Positions 37,327 to 47,093 of a stretch of DNA of 64,000 nt are shown one piece after another (the stretch's first letter is position 1; each line of letters starts with the position of its first letter). This DNA is from Microbulbifer variabilis (lineage in GTDB: Bacteria; Pseudomonadota; Gammaproteobacteria; Pseudomonadales; Cellvibrionaceae): positions 1,223,001-1,287,000 of the forward strand of contig NZ_CP092418.1 in NCBI RefSeq assembly GCF_023716485.1. Reading direction: 5' to 3'. The position numbers and the translations under genes are program-made. The notes beneath the pieces were generated by a model. That model saw only the letters and a program-made list of their open reading frames with translations, was not told the origin of the DNA and made no database searches.

Positions 37327-37503
37327 GTGGACAGTCTCTATTTCCTGATTCCTATTGCGGTGGTATTTGTTGCTCTCGCCATAAAAGTCTTCTTCTGGGC
37401 CGTAAATAACGGCCAATATGACGATCTGGAGACGGAGGGACGACGAATCTTGTTTGAAGATGATCTGCAGGCATCATCCACAAAGACTGAGGAAAAGGAG
37501 TAG
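37327..37503 (+). CDS. ccoS: cbb3 maturation protein CcoS
   Basis: A 58-residue protein missed by simple length cut-offs. The GTG at 37327 follows a GAGGAG site. One membrane helix (YFLIPIAVVFVALAIKVFFWAV) is followed by NNGQYDDLETEGRRILFEDD, the CcoS signature. It is needed for assembling heme and copper into the oxidase and lies 16 bp after ccoI, in the standard place. Confidence 0.92.
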   Translation: MDSLYFLIPIAVVFVALAIKVFFWAVNNGQYDDLETEGRRILFEDDLQASSTKTEEKE

Positions 37504-37509
37504 TAGTTC

Positions 37510-38256
37510 GTGGGGGATTGGGGTTTTTTGGCGGCTGCGCTCGCCATCGGTTTTCTCGGCAGTAGTCACTGTATTGGTATGTGTGGAGGGATTTCTGGCG
37601 CGCTGGGCATGGCGGTGCCAGGTAGGCAGACCGCCTGGGTGCAACTGGGTTCCTACCAGTTGGGGCGCGTTGCCAGTTACACATTGATGGGTGGCCTGGC
37701 CGGTGCCCTGGGGGCTGCCGTTATTCCGGCGCTGACACCGTTGCGGTTTGCTGCAGGAATAATGTTAATTGTGATGGCGCTCTATGTAGCGGGCATCTGG
37801 CGCGGCCTGGTGTGGCTTGAGAAGGGCGGTAGCTATCTCTGGCGCTATGTTCAGCCGCTTTCCGCTAAGTTGTTGCCGGTGCGTTCCGCGGGACAGGCTA
37901 TTGCACTGGGTTCTCTGTGGGGTTGGTTGCCCTGCGGTTTAGTCTACAGCGCCCTGACTTTTGCTTTGGCCCAGGGCAGCGCGGAGCGCTCGGCGTTGGC
38001 AATGCTTGCTTTCGGCCTAGGCACCTTGCCAGCCATGTTGGCCACTGGCGCCGCCGCCGTACAGGTGCGTAATTTCGTGCAGAAGCCAGGGGTGCGTCTG
38101 GGGTTTGCCGCTGCGATTATGCTGTTTGGCTTTTGGACATTGTGGGGCGCTCTCGGCCATGGGGGGCACGGAGATCACAGCAATCACGGTGCTATGAATG
38201 CCGTAGAATCTGTTGAGGAGAAGCCACAGGAAGAAAGCCACCACCATCATCACTGA
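37510..38256 (+). CDS. TauE/SafE-like membrane protein with His tail
   Basis: A 248-residue inner-membrane protein with about six helices. The SHCIGMCGG motif in the first helix and LGSLWGWLPCGLVYSAL in the fourth, each with Cys/Met that could bind metal, define the CcoS-linked subfamily of TauE/SafE-like proteins often found after ccoGHIS. The tail is unusual: HGGHGDHSNH and a terminal run of five His, a natural metal-binding tail. A role in copper or nickel supply is inferred from motifs and context. GTG start, six bases after ccoS. Confidence 0.8.
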   Translation: MGDWGFLAAALAIGFLGSSHCIGMCGGISGALGMAVPGRQTAWVQLGSYQLGRVASYTLMGGLAGALGAAVIPALTPLRFAAGIMLIVMALYVAGIWRGLVWLEKGGSYLWRYVQPLSAKLLPVRSAGQAIALGSLWGWLPCGLVYSALTFALAQGSAERSALAMLAFGLGTLPAMLATGAAAVQVRNFVQKPGVRLGFAAAIMLFGFWTLWGALGHGGHGDHSNHGAMNAVESVEEKPQEESHHHHH

Positions 38257-38275
38257 TTGTTGTTGGCGGGCTTGT

Positions 38276-38304
38276 GGGGCACGGCAGTAGCAGCACTGTG
38301 CCCC
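38276..38304. terminator. Bidirectional terminator
   Basis: GGGGCAC pairs with GTGCCCC around a 15-nt loop, between the converging TauE-like gene and nadC. Confidence 0.6.
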
Positions 38305-38311
38305 TTCAAAT

Positions 38312-39166
38312 CTAAAATTCGATACGCAGCGATAGGTCGACCGCACGCAGGTGCTTGGTCAAACTGCCAGAGGATATGTAGTCGACCTCCAGTTCCGCCA
38401 GCTGTGCGATTCGCTCCCGATCTACACTGCCAGAAATTTCAATTCTCGCGCGCCCCTTGGCCATATCCAGAGCACTGCGGGTGTCCGCATCGTTGAATTC
38501 ATCGAGCATTATTACATCTGCACCGCTATCTAGCGCTTGCTGGAGTTCTTCGAGAGTTTCCACCTCAACCTCTACCAGTGCCTCCGGTTTGATCGTTCTC
38601 GCCTGGGCTACGGCCTTGTCGATACCACCGGCAGCGGCGATATGATTTTCCTTGATAAGAAAAGCGTCGTAGAGGCCGATGCGGTGATTGTGGCAGCCGC
38701 CGCACAGTACGGCATATTTTTGCGCGCTGCGCAGGCCGGGGATGGTTTTGCGGGTATCGAGGATTTTTACCTCGGTACCGGTGGCGCGTGCGGCGAACTC
38801 TGCGGCAGTGGTTGCTGTGCCGGACAGGGTCTGCAGAAAGTTAAGCGCGGTGCGCTCGCCGGTGAGGATTGTGCGGGCATTGCCCTCGAGTTCAAAAATC
38901 ACGCTATTGGCGGAAACTCTATCGCCATCAGTAAAATGCCAGGTTAATTGCAGGTCGGGATCTAGTTGTCGAAAGATCTCCTCAACCCAGGCGCGCCCGC
39001 TCAGGGTGCAGTCCTCACGGGTGATCACGCGGGCACGGGCACTGCGATCAGCGGGGATCAGCTGGGCGGTGATATCGCCATCGCCAATATCCTCCTCCAG
39101 TGCCGTTCGCACAGCCCTTTGTAGGTCGGTCATGATGTTTGGGATGGTGGAGTCTTTAGGGTGCAT
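38312..39166 (-). CDS. nadC: Quinolinate phosphoribosyltransferase (decarboxylating)
   Basis: A 284-residue enzyme making nicotinate mononucleotide from quinolinate and PRPP in de novo NAD synthesis. Family blocks are [72 protein letters not shown] (PRPP and quinolinate site, cut here only for reading), VEVEV and IMLDEF. The ATG at 39166 has GAGG seven bases before it; longer frames have none. Confidence 0.96.
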   Translation of the reverse strand: MHPKDSTIPNIMTDLQRAVRTALEEDIGDGDITAQLIPADRSARARVITREDCTLSGRAWVEEIFRQLDPDLQLTWHFTDGDRVSANSVIFELEGNARTILTGERTALNFLQTLSGTATTAAEFAARATGTEVKILDTRKTIPGLRSAQKYAVLCGGCHNHRIGLYDAFLIKENHIAAAGGIDKAVAQARTIKPEALVEVEVETLEELQQALDSGADVIMLDEFNDADTRSALDMAKGRARIEISGSVDRERIAQLAELEVDYISSGSLTKHLRAVDLSLRIEF

Positions 39167-39648
39167 TGGCAAACCTCGAAATAAACGCGCGGGCAGTTTA
39201 CCAAAACCCATGGGATTTGGATTGCCTGGGGGTCCATGCCACTCCTTTGCATGTATTTTTCCCGATAGCAGCTGCCCCAACATTTCGCTGTGACAAGTGT
39301 CTCAAATGTGTCGCGAAACTGTGTCAATAGGGCAGTTATCATGGGTAAAATCCAAGGCGGATGGGTATCGGCGTAGGTGCACGTTATCCCTGTCTTCACT
39401 ATTCAATTTACCTGCATTAAAAAGCTTGAAATCTGAGCAAAATCAAGAGGTTATTGGTTTTTCTCAAGCAAGATGTCGATTAATTTTAATTAGTGGTGGC
39501 GATGTGTATCCCAACCTATTGCCACTGATTGATAGAAGTGGTGTGGGTAAAAAGTAAGGCTTGGTTATTTACCGCGACTTGTGCGGCCAACAAGATTTAA
39601 GCCAGCAAATACGTAATAGCCGGATGGTATTTGAAGGACCTCTTGGAA
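39167..39648. other. Divergent intergenic region, nadC and DUF1631 gene
   Basis: No gene is seen; a plus-strand frame inside it has no ribosome site and unlikely composition. It must carry promoters for both flanking genes, but none stands out. Confidence 0.3.
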
Positions 39649-42012
39649 ATGAGTGAATCCAGCAAGGTAGTTTCCCTTTCAGAGAAAAGCGCAGAGCGAT
39701 CTACGGCGCTTGCAGGTAAAGCCATGGTGCTTCCATCGGCCGTTGCAATGTTGAAGGAGAAGGCTTGCGCCGAGTTATTCGAGCGGGTCAAGTCACTGTT
39801 TGGCAAAGTGGATGACTCACTTTTTGCCATGGCCGAGCGTGCCCATGGTCAGGAAGAGCAAGATGGATTGTTCCAAGCCTTGCGCCTGTTGCGGGTTGAG
39901 CGCCGCAATATTGCAGAAAACTTCATCGGCAATGTCCAACAGGCTTTTCAGATTCGCCAGGAGGCTCAGGACACACCCAGCTTTGCTCCAGATAACCTGT
40001 CACTGGTCCACAACGATGATCTAGAGCAGTTGGTGGCTGCAGATACCATGGTGGCTTCTGCAAAACGCGATTTTGCAGAACCTTTAACGGAATTGTGTCT
40101 GCGCCTGGATACCCTTTATTCGGTTAAGATTTACGACAAGAACAACCCCTTGGGGCCCGATGTTATTTGCGACGCCTTTGTGGAGGCAATCCAACCCCTC
40201 GATCTACATATTCGCGCCCGCCTCACCCTGTTGAAAAAGTTTGAGCAGCTTGTTATGCAACAGCTGCGGGGGTTTTATGATTTTTGTAACCAGTTGTTGG
40301 TGGAGCAGGGAGTATTGCCCTCTCTGAGGGAGCAACAGCGTGCGGCGCGCCAACGGCCTGCTGCACATTCTACGCCGGTGTCAGGTGGTGCCCAGACTAC
40401 AGTGGGTACCGGCCATGCTGCGGCTGAGGGGCAGGGGCCGGTTGCTTCAGGCGTTCCAGTTAGCGGCCACGTTGCTCCGGGCCTAGTACCTGCTACAGCT
40501 GGTATGACCCCCATGCCGGCGGGAGATCTGCTCAGCCACCTGGGCGCCTTACAGAGCGGAGCTCATTACCAGGGCGGTGGTACGGCCCAATTGCTCAATG
40601 TGGGTGAGCTATTACAGCAGCGTTTGGTAGAGGCAAACCAAGCGGCATCGCTGGCGAAAGTGGACAGTGATGTTATCAAGCTGGTGGAGATGCTGTTCTC
40701 CTTTATCCTGGAAGATCGCAGCCTGGCAACGCCCATTAAATCCTTGTTGGGTCGTTTACAGCTGCCCTTGCTAAAGGTGGCTATCGCCGATAAATCATTC
40801 TTTAGTAAAGGGGGGCACCCCGCACGTAAGCTGCTCAACGAACTCGCCGATGCAGCCACGGGTTGGCAGGCTCCGGAAAACTATGAGTCCGACCCTCTTT
40901 ACCGGGAAATCTCCCAGATTGTTGAGCGTGCCCTGAATGAGTTTGATCAGGATATTCATATCTTTTCAGCCTTGTTGGAGTCCCTGCGTGAGTTTATAGC
41001 CCGCGAGCGCAAACGCGCCGAGATGCTAGAACGCCGGGTGGTGGATGAGGCCGATGGCCGTGCAAAAACCCAGGCCGCACGAGCGCGCGTTGCCGCTGTT
41101 ATGGATGCGTTGGTGGCGGAGCGCGATCTGCCGCCGGTTGTGCAGGACTGGCTCAATAAGGTTTGGAATAACGTTTTATTCCTCACCTGCGTTAAAGAGG
41201 GTACTGACAGTGAGGCCTGGAGTCGCGATGTGCGCACCGCTCGAGACCTGGTCTGGAGTGTGCAGGCGCCGATGCCGGAAGCACGCAAGCAGCTTTTGAG
41301 CCTTCTGCCAACTTTGCAGGAGCGCCTGAGGGAAGGTATTGAGGCGCTTTCCTACAATGCCTTTGAGGCCCGTAGTCTGTTTGCCGGCCTTAAGGAAATT
41401 TATCGCGAGCGCTTCGCCTTGGCACAACGCTTAACAGAGGAGCGCGAGCGCTTAGTCAAAGAGCAGGTAGCCAGGGAAGTTCAAGCGGCTACTGCCGTAG
41501 AGGTGGTGGCGGAAACACCGGCTGAAACAGCCAAGATTGAAGCAGTTGCAGAATCGCCAGAAGCTGAAGTGGCCTTGGCTGAGGATCGGGTAGCGGTTGA
41601 TAGTGCCGAAGCCAAGGAGGAAATTGCTCTGCCGCCTATGGAAGAGATAGAGCAGGCGGTGGCCCAAGCTGAAGTCGCCCCGGTTACTGAGGAGCAGCAG
41701 GGACTGGCACAACTCGATGAAGACGATCCCCACTGGCAGATGACCTTCCGCCTGGCTCAGGGAAGCTGGTTCGAGCTGAAGCGATCCGAAGAGGAACAGT
41801 TCCGCTGTCGTTTGGCGGCGGTGATCCGGGATATCGACCAGTTTATTTTTGTAAATCGCAATGGTGCCAAAGTAGCGGAATTTGCCCGCCTGGAACTGGC
41901 CCATGCCCTGCGCTCAGCACAGTTGTTACCCCTAGATGACGGCATGCTGTTCGAGCGCGCCTTGCAGTCAGTAATTGGTAATGTACGTAAAAAACGCAGT
42001 GAACAGCGTTAG
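39649..42012 (+). CDS. DUF1631 family protein
   Basis: A 787-residue cytosolic protein of a family common in gammaproteobacteria and without a firm function. It is largely helical, with a low-complexity Gly/Pro/Ala linker at about 240-310 and an acidic Ala/Glu/Val-rich stretch at about 610-690. The closing domain starts near 690 (DPHWQMTFRLAQGSWFEL) and resembles the PilZ-like module at the end of this family, with RCRLAAVIRDIDQFIFVNRNG. The ATG at 39649 with AAGGA upstream is chosen over a TTG at 39631. It stands alone as a unit. Confidence 0.8.
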   Translation: MSESSKVVSLSEKSAERSTALAGKAMVLPSAVAMLKEKACAELFERVKSLFGKVDDSLFAMAERAHGQEEQDGLFQALRLLRVERRNIAENFIGNVQQAFQIRQEAQDTPSFAPDNLSLVHNDDLEQLVAADTMVASAKRDFAEPLTELCLRLDTLYSVKIYDKNNPLGPDVICDAFVEAIQPLDLHIRARLTLLKKFEQLVMQQLRGFYDFCNQLLVEQGVLPSLREQQRAARQRPAAHSTPVSGGAQTTVGTGHAAAEGQGPVASGVPVSGHVAPGLVPATAGMTPMPAGDLLSHLGALQSGAHYQGGGTAQLLNVGELLQQRLVEANQAASLAKVDSDVIKLVEMLFSFILEDRSLATPIKSLLGRLQLPLLKVAIADKSFFSKGGHPARKLLNELADAATGWQAPENYESDPLYREISQIVERALNEFDQDIHIFSALLESLREFIARERKRAEMLERRVVDEADGRAKTQAARARVAAVMDALVAERDLPPVVQDWLNKVWNNVLFLTCVKEGTDSEAWSRDVRTARDLVWSVQAPMPEARKQLLSLLPTLQERLREGIEALSYNAFEARSLFAGLKEIYRERFALAQRLTEERERLVKEQVAREVQAATAVEVVAETPAETAKIEAVAESPEAEVALAEDRVAVDSAEAKEEIALPPMEEIEQAVAQAEVAPVTEEQQGLAQLDEDDPHWQMTFRLAQGSWFELKRSEEEQFRCRLAAVIRDIDQFIFVNRNGAKVAEFARLELAHALRSAQLLPLDDGMLFERALQSVIGNVRKKRSEQR

Positions 42013-42180
42013 GGAATAAAAAGGCAATTTCATATACCCGGCAGTCTAGACCGGGTTTCCACTTCTGTCGTCAGACAGTTCCAAACGGATTGGCATATCG
42101 ATCAACGCTTCCATAAAATGGTTACTGCTGAAATCCCGGGCTACTCGGGTTGGTAGTTTTTTTGGAGCGGAGATCGCAGA

Positions 42181-42741
42181 TTGAAATATCAAGTGGATTC
42201 CGGCTGGTTATCAGGGGTGCGTCGTGTTCCCAGCCCACACTGCAACAGCCGGCCGGATAACTGCCCTGTAGACCTACTGGTGATTCACAGCATAAGCCTG
42301 CCCCCTGGTCAGTACGGTGGCCCTTATATTGATACGTTTTTCCTTGGGCAGTTGGACATTGATGCCCACCCTTACTTCACGGAAATTGCCGCTTTACAGG
42401 TTTCTGCCCACTTGCTTATCGATCGCGACGGCATCGTCACTCAATATGTGCCTTTGGACCGGCGAGCCTGGCACGCGGGCAAGTCGGAGTTTAGGGGGCG
42501 CAGCAACTGCAATGATTTTTCCATTGGTATTGAGCTGGAGGGCCTGGATACGGATATTTATACCGATGCTCAGTATCTGGCGCTGGCAGAAGTTACCCGA
42601 GCGATTATGCAGGCTTATCCAGGGATAGGAGTCGATAAAATTACCGGGCATTCTGATATAGCTCCTGGGCGCAAATTAGACCCGGGCCCAGGCTTTGACT
42701 GGCAGCGCTATCTGGGGCACGTAAAAAAAGTCGCCGAGTAA
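42181..42741 (+). CDS. ampD: 1,6-anhydro-MurNAc-L-alanine amidase
   Basis: A 186-residue cytosolic zinc amidase of peptidoglycan recycling. It cleaves the peptide from anhydro-muropeptides brought in by AmpG. Zinc ligands fit LLVIHSISLPPG (His), RRAWHAGKSEFRGR (conserved AWHAG) and TGHSDIAPGRKLDPG (His and Asp), all typical of AmpD. It starts with TTG after GGAG. ampE follows 107 bp later, the usual pairing. Confidence 0.95.
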   Translation: MKYQVDSGWLSGVRRVPSPHCNSRPDNCPVDLLVIHSISLPPGQYGGPYIDTFFLGQLDIDAHPYFTEIAALQVSAHLLIDRDGIVTQYVPLDRRAWHAGKSEFRGRSNCNDFSIGIELEGLDTDIYTDAQYLALAEVTRAIMQAYPGIGVDKITGHSDIAPGRKLDPGPGFDWQRYLGHVKKVAE

Positions 42742-42848
42742 TTGTGAGCGGTATTATTGGCGCATATTTATCAATAGAGTCTTACAATCGAATCTCGGCA
42801 CTTTTGTGCCGGTAACTGAATTTCTTTACGCACTATCACGGCAACGTT

Positions 42849-43724
42849 ATGACCTTGCTGATTATTTTATTGACCTTAGGTTTGGTACAAATTTGGGGAT
42901 CGGGCGCGCCTTTACATCGCGATCACTGGTTCGATCGCTGGAGTACCCACATCGAGGGGCTTTCCCCGCTACAGGGAAAAGAAGGCTTGCTAATCGGATT
43001 TAGCGTCCTGCCGCCGGTTCTGGTGGCGGCGCTGGCAATGGCTTTTGCCCAATCTTTCGCTGGGGCTTTGGGGGGGCTTTTGCTAGGGGTCCCTCTATTG
43101 CTCTATTGCCTGGGGCGTGGAAATTTTAATGAGACTTTGAGTGCTTATCTGCGCAACTGGTATCGGGGTGATTTTAACGGGGCCGCCGAAGCGGCACGCC
43201 CCCTGTTGCGGGAAATTCACGAGAGTGCCGCCGAGGGCGGACGTTTGCATGAGCAGGTATTTCGCGGAGCGGCCTATTCCGCTTTCGAGCGACTTTTTGC
43301 CGTTTTGTTTTGGTTTATCCTGCTGGGTATTCCGGGGGCGCTGCTGTTTCGCCTGAGCGCTCTTTACGCGGAGCGTGCTCGGGGAACCGAACGAGAGGCT
43401 GTGGCCGCGCGCTGGCTGTGGTTGCTGGAGTGGGTGCCAGTAAGGTTGATGGGGCTAAGTTTCGCCATTGTCGGTAACTTTGCCGGCTGTTACAGGGCCT
43501 GGAGGCAGTGCCTGATGTGCCGGGAACGGGATACTGATCAGGTTCTCGAATCCTATTTGGAGGGGGCCCTGGGAGGGATTGATGCCAGTGAGTGCAGTGC
43601 CTCTGCAGATCTCTCCCATATCCAGCGCCAGAGTGGTGCGGAGATCGAAGGTTTGCAGGCGTTACTATCCAGGTCCCTACTGCTGTGGATTACCGCACTG
43701 GCACTTACTGTCTTGTTTTTCTAA
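42849..43724 (+). CDS. ampE: AmpE-like regulatory inner-membrane protein
   Basis: A 291-residue membrane protein with four or more helices. The N-terminal helix contains LLIILLTLGLVQIWG, and the HEQVFRGAAYSAFERLFAVLFWFILLG-type block is shared with AmpE/CobD-like proteins. AmpE is linked to beta-lactamase regulation through ampD, but its molecular activity is not established. The ribosome site is weak. Confidence 0.88.
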   Translation: MTLLIILLTLGLVQIWGSGAPLHRDHWFDRWSTHIEGLSPLQGKEGLLIGFSVLPPVLVAALAMAFAQSFAGALGGLLLGVPLLLYCLGRGNFNETLSAYLRNWYRGDFNGAAEAARPLLREIHESAAEGGRLHEQVFRGAAYSAFERLFAVLFWFILLGIPGALLFRLSALYAERARGTEREAVAARWLWLLEWVPVRLMGLSFAIVGNFAGCYRAWRQCLMCRERDTDQVLESYLEGALGGIDASECSASADLSHIQRQSGAEIEGLQALLSRSLLLWITALALTVLFF

Positions 43725-43897
43725 ATGTGAACACTCGCACCCATTGGAATCAAAGTTCCACAAAAAATTATAAAATGGGATTAATTTGCTAACAGTTACT
43801 TGACTTAACACCAGTATCCAAGAAGATTGCGCCCGCTACAAAATCCAGGTTCTTTGCCTGGCTGCGGGCGACATATACTTAGTGGAGGATGTAGGGG

Positions 43898-45325
43898 TTG
43901 AAGGTTTCATTACTGGAAGCACAAATGCTGTCAGATCTCAGTGTGGCAAGTGGTGGCAATACCGCAGCTTTGGTTGCTGGCCTTAGGGCTTATTTCCGTA
44001 GTGGTGCCACTGTGGAACTGAGCTGGAGACGCCGGCAGTTGAATCAACTGCGCAAGATGCTCAGTGAAAATGAATCCCGCTTTATTCAGGCCTTGGGTGA
44101 AGATTTACATAAGGCGCCACAAGAAGCTTATCTGACCGAGATTGCTTTCCTCTACGCTGATATCGAACATACTCTGAAACACTTGAAGCGCTGGGTTCGC
44201 CCTCGCAAAGTATCCTCACCACTTTTGACCCAGCCCGCAAACAGTTACATCCAGCCGGAACCGCTTGGGGTGGTTCTGATTATTGGTGCCTGGAATTACC
44301 CTTTGCAGTTGTTGTTGTCGCCATTGGTTCCCGCGATTGCTGCGGGTAACTGCGCAGTTGTGAAACCCTCGGAGCTGGCTCCCAGTATCTCCCAATTGAT
44401 TGCTGAACTGCTGCCACGTTACCTCGACCACGACGCTTTTGCCTGTGTTGAAGGCGCTGCGGCCGAGACCTCTAAGTTACTGGAGCAGCGCTGGGATCAT
44501 ATTATGTACACCGGTGGTGCTAGAGTCGGCAGGATTGTTATGGCGGCTGCAGTTGAGCACCTGACCCCGGTTACATTGGAGCTGGGGGGCAAGAGCCCCT
44601 GTATTGTGGCTGACGATGCCGATATTGAACTCGCCGCCCGCCGCATTGCTTGGGGAAAGTTTACCAATGCAGGGCAGACCTGTATCGCACCGGATTATGT
44701 GCTGTGCACCCGTCACACCGCCGATCTCCTGGTGCCTGCTATTCAGCAGGCGGTGACAAAAATGTTCGGAGAGGACCCGCAAAAGAGCTCGGACTATGGA
44801 CGTATCGTCAATAGCCGGCATACCCTGCGCCTGGCGGATCTTCTCAGTGGTGGAGATGTTATTTATGGCGGTGAGGTAGATGCCGACAACCGCTATATAG
44901 CGCCGACACTGATGCGCTGCGTCGATCTCGAAGCTTCAGTGATGCAGGATGAGATCTTCGGGCCAATCCTGCCGGTAGTCGAACTGGATGACTTCGGAAA
45001 AGTGGAGGGATTTGTCAATCAGCGGGAAAAACCGCTGGCCCTGTATATTTTTACTAAAAGCGATAGCTTGGCCGAACGGATTCTTTCCAGCTGCAGCTCC
45101 GGTAACGCTTGTGTGAATGACTGCATGATGTTTATGCTGGCCCAAGATCTGCCATTTGGTGGGGTGGGAGCCAGCGGTATGGGTTGTTATCACGGTGAAC
45201 ATGGCTTTAAAACTTTTAGCCACTATAAAGCGGTAATGAAGCGCAAAAATATTTTGGATGTTAATTTACGTTACGCCCCTTACAGCAAACGCAAATTCAG
45301 TTTGTTGAGAATGCTGCAGAAGTAG
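43898..45325 (+). CDS. Aldehyde dehydrogenase, class 3-like
   Basis: A 475-residue NAD(P)-dependent enzyme oxidising aldehydes to acids. It has NAD-binding region VLIIGAWNYPLQLLLSPL, catalytic Glu in ELGGKSPCIV, catalytic Cys in AGQTCIAPDYVL and a C-terminal LPFGGVGASGMGCYHGE. The proline- and loop-pattern is that of ALDH3/fatty aldehyde or coniferyl aldehyde dehydrogenases. Substrate not determinable. Starts with TTG after GGAGG; an ATG at 43925 is an alternative. Confidence 0.9.
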   Translation: MKVSLLEAQMLSDLSVASGGNTAALVAGLRAYFRSGATVELSWRRRQLNQLRKMLSENESRFIQALGEDLHKAPQEAYLTEIAFLYADIEHTLKHLKRWVRPRKVSSPLLTQPANSYIQPEPLGVVLIIGAWNYPLQLLLSPLVPAIAAGNCAVVKPSELAPSISQLIAELLPRYLDHDAFACVEGAAAETSKLLEQRWDHIMYTGGARVGRIVMAAAVEHLTPVTLELGGKSPCIVADDADIELAARRIAWGKFTNAGQTCIAPDYVLCTRHTADLLVPAIQQAVTKMFGEDPQKSSDYGRIVNSRHTLRLADLLSGGDVIYGGEVDADNRYIAPTLMRCVDLEASVMQDEIFGPILPVVELDDFGKVEGFVNQREKPLALYIFTKSDSLAERILSSCSSGNACVNDCMMFMLAQDLPFGGVGASGMGCYHGEHGFKTFSHYKAVMKRKNILDVNLRYAPYSKRKFSLLRMLQK

Positions 45326-45420
45326 AAATACTGAGAAGTGTGACCAGCAGCGGGGATTTTACTGGTTTTTTGGGGGGCTGAATTGGTACATTCAGCAAAA
45401 ATTATTTAGATAAAAATGCT

Positions 45421-46407
45421 ATGCCCTCGGATCGTAATGACCTACCCACCAGTGCGGATGTTTTTTGTGCCGCGCAAACCATTGCTGACTCTGTCCACCG
45501 AACACCGCTAATTCGCTCCCAATTACTCGACCAAGTGGGGGGCGCTAACCTCTGGTTCAAGTGTGAACACCTACAGAAAGTAGGTGCCTTCAAAGCCCGC
45601 GGTGCCACCAATGCCCTTGCCAATCTGCCCGCTGGAGCTGAAGTGGTAGCGACTCACTCCTCGGGAAATCATGGTGCTGCTTTGGCCTGGGCTGCTGCTG
45701 AGCTGGGCCTACCCTGCATTGTGGTGATGCCCGAGACGGCGCCCAGGGCTAAGCGTGAGGCTGTACAGAGTTATGGCGCACAAATAATTATTTGTGGTCC
45801 TACTCAATTGGAGCGCGAGACCGCACTGCAAGCCGTAGTAGAGGAGACGGGAGCCCATGTGGTTCCGCCTTTTGACGATAGTCGTATTATCGCCGGGCAG
45901 GGTACCGTTGCCCTGGAAGTGGTACAGCAATGCCGCGATCAGGGTTTTACTCCGGATGTGCTCCTGGCACCCGTGGGGGGCGGAGGGCTACTCGCCGGAA
46001 TTGGTTTGGCCATGGCAGCCCTGGCACCAGATGTCTTGGTAATTGGTGCGGAACCCGCTGGCGCAGATGACGCTCAGAGATCACTACGTGGTGGTGTGCA
46101 TGTCACCACCCAGCAGCCGCAAACTATCGCAGATGGCCTACGCACCACACTGGGGCGCAGAAATTACTCTGTAATTCGGCGCACGGTGCGAGATATTGTG
46201 ACAGTTTCAGAAAATGGTATCGTGCGGGCAATGGAGCTGTTGTGGACGCGTACCAAGCAATTGGTTGAGCCCTCTGCGGCAGTTGGCCTGGCAGCTGTGC
46301 TAGAGCACAGCGCGCGCTTTCGCAATAAGAATGTTGCGATTGTCCTCACCGGCGGCAATATGGATTTGGACCGGGCTTCGAGCTTGTTGGCCGGAGCCGA
46401 AAAATAA
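45421..46407 (+). CDS. Threonine dehydratase/serine racemase-like PLP enzyme
   Basis: A 328-residue fold-type II PLP enzyme. The PLP Lys lies in [13 protein letters not shown], followed by [11 protein letters not shown] (phosphate and substrate loop) and [14 protein letters not shown] (PLP phosphate cup). There is no C-terminal ACT domain, so it is not biosynthetic IlvA. It could be a catabolic threonine dehydratase, serine racemase or hydroxyaspartate ammonia-lyase; sequence alone does not settle this. Confidence 0.88.
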   Translation: MPSDRNDLPTSADVFCAAQTIADSVHRTPLIRSQLLDQVGGANLWFKCEHLQKVGAFKARGATNALANLPAGAEVVATHSSGNHGAALAWAAAELGLPCIVVMPETAPRAKREAVQSYGAQIIICGPTQLERETALQAVVEETGAHVVPPFDDSRIIAGQGTVALEVVQQCRDQGFTPDVLLAPVGGGGLLAGIGLAMAALAPDVLVIGAEPAGADDAQRSLRGGVHVTTQQPQTIADGLRTTLGRRNYSVIRRTVRDIVTVSENGIVRAMELLWTRTKQLVEPSAAVGLAAVLEHSARFRNKNVAIVLTGGNMDLDRASSLLAGAEK

Positions 46408-46424
46408 CTACAGGACGATTGAAT

Positions 46425-47000
46425 ATGAATTTAGGATTTGGCCGCTTTATTTACTGCAAACTCAGTTCGGGCCTGGTGGCATCGGCCCTTTTCCTGGCGG
46501 CAATGGCTGCACAAGCTGGGCAGCTGACGCTCACTTCCAGCTCATTAAAACCCGGTGGCAAAATGCCTCTGGCCCATGTGTACAGTGGATGTGGCGGAGA
46601 AAACCTCTCCCCCGAACTGAGCTGGAGCGGCGCCCCTGAAGGAACTAAAAGCTATGCGGTAATGGTTTACGACCCCGATGCGCCAACTGGCAGTGGCTGG
46701 TGGCACTGGGTGATGTTCAATATTCCCGCTGAGGTAACCAGTTTGCCAGAGGGCGCGGGCGATCTGAAAAATGGTTTGGTACCAGAGGCCGTTCAGGGGC
46801 GCAATGATTACGGCAACCCCGGTTATGGTGGCGCCTGTCCACCAAAGGGGCACGGCGATCATCGCTACCGTTTTCGAGTCTATGCCCTGAAAGTAGACTC
46901 GCTGCCATTGGATGAGAACTCCTCCCCCGCTAAAGTGGGTTTCAATGTAAATGCCAATAAATTGGCGGAGGCCGAGCTCGAGGTTCTGTGGGGTCACTGA
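46425..47000 (+). CDS. Periplasmic YbhB/YbcL family (PEBP) protein
   Basis: A 191-residue protein with an N-terminal signal peptide (cleaved near AAMAAQA). The mature part is a phosphatidylethanolamine-binding-protein fold: [40 protein letters not shown] and [18 protein letters not shown] hold the ligand-pocket Asp, His and Pro residues. The function of bacterial members is uncertain. The ATG at 46425 is preferred to TTG at 46419. It follows the PLP enzyme by 17 bp. Confidence 0.88.
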   Translation: MNLGFGRFIYCKLSSGLVASALFLAAMAAQAGQLTLTSSSLKPGGKMPLAHVYSGCGGENLSPELSWSGAPEGTKSYAVMVYDPDAPTGSGWWHWVMFNIPAEVTSLPEGAGDLKNGLVPEAVQGRNDYGNPGYGGACPPKGHGDHRYRFRVYALKVDSLPLDENSSPAKVGFNVNANKLAEAELEVLWGH

Positions 47001-47093
47001 GCGCATCAGTTCTAAATTGATGGCCAAGTGCGGGCTAGTTGCCCGCATTATTTTACCAAGGCCAATTATGGGGTTTAAGGGGAAAGGTTGAAT

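Noticed and set aside
39297..39557. Plus-strand frame of 86 codons between nadC and the DUF1631 gene
   Set aside because: No ribosome site; composition is unlike the surrounding genes.
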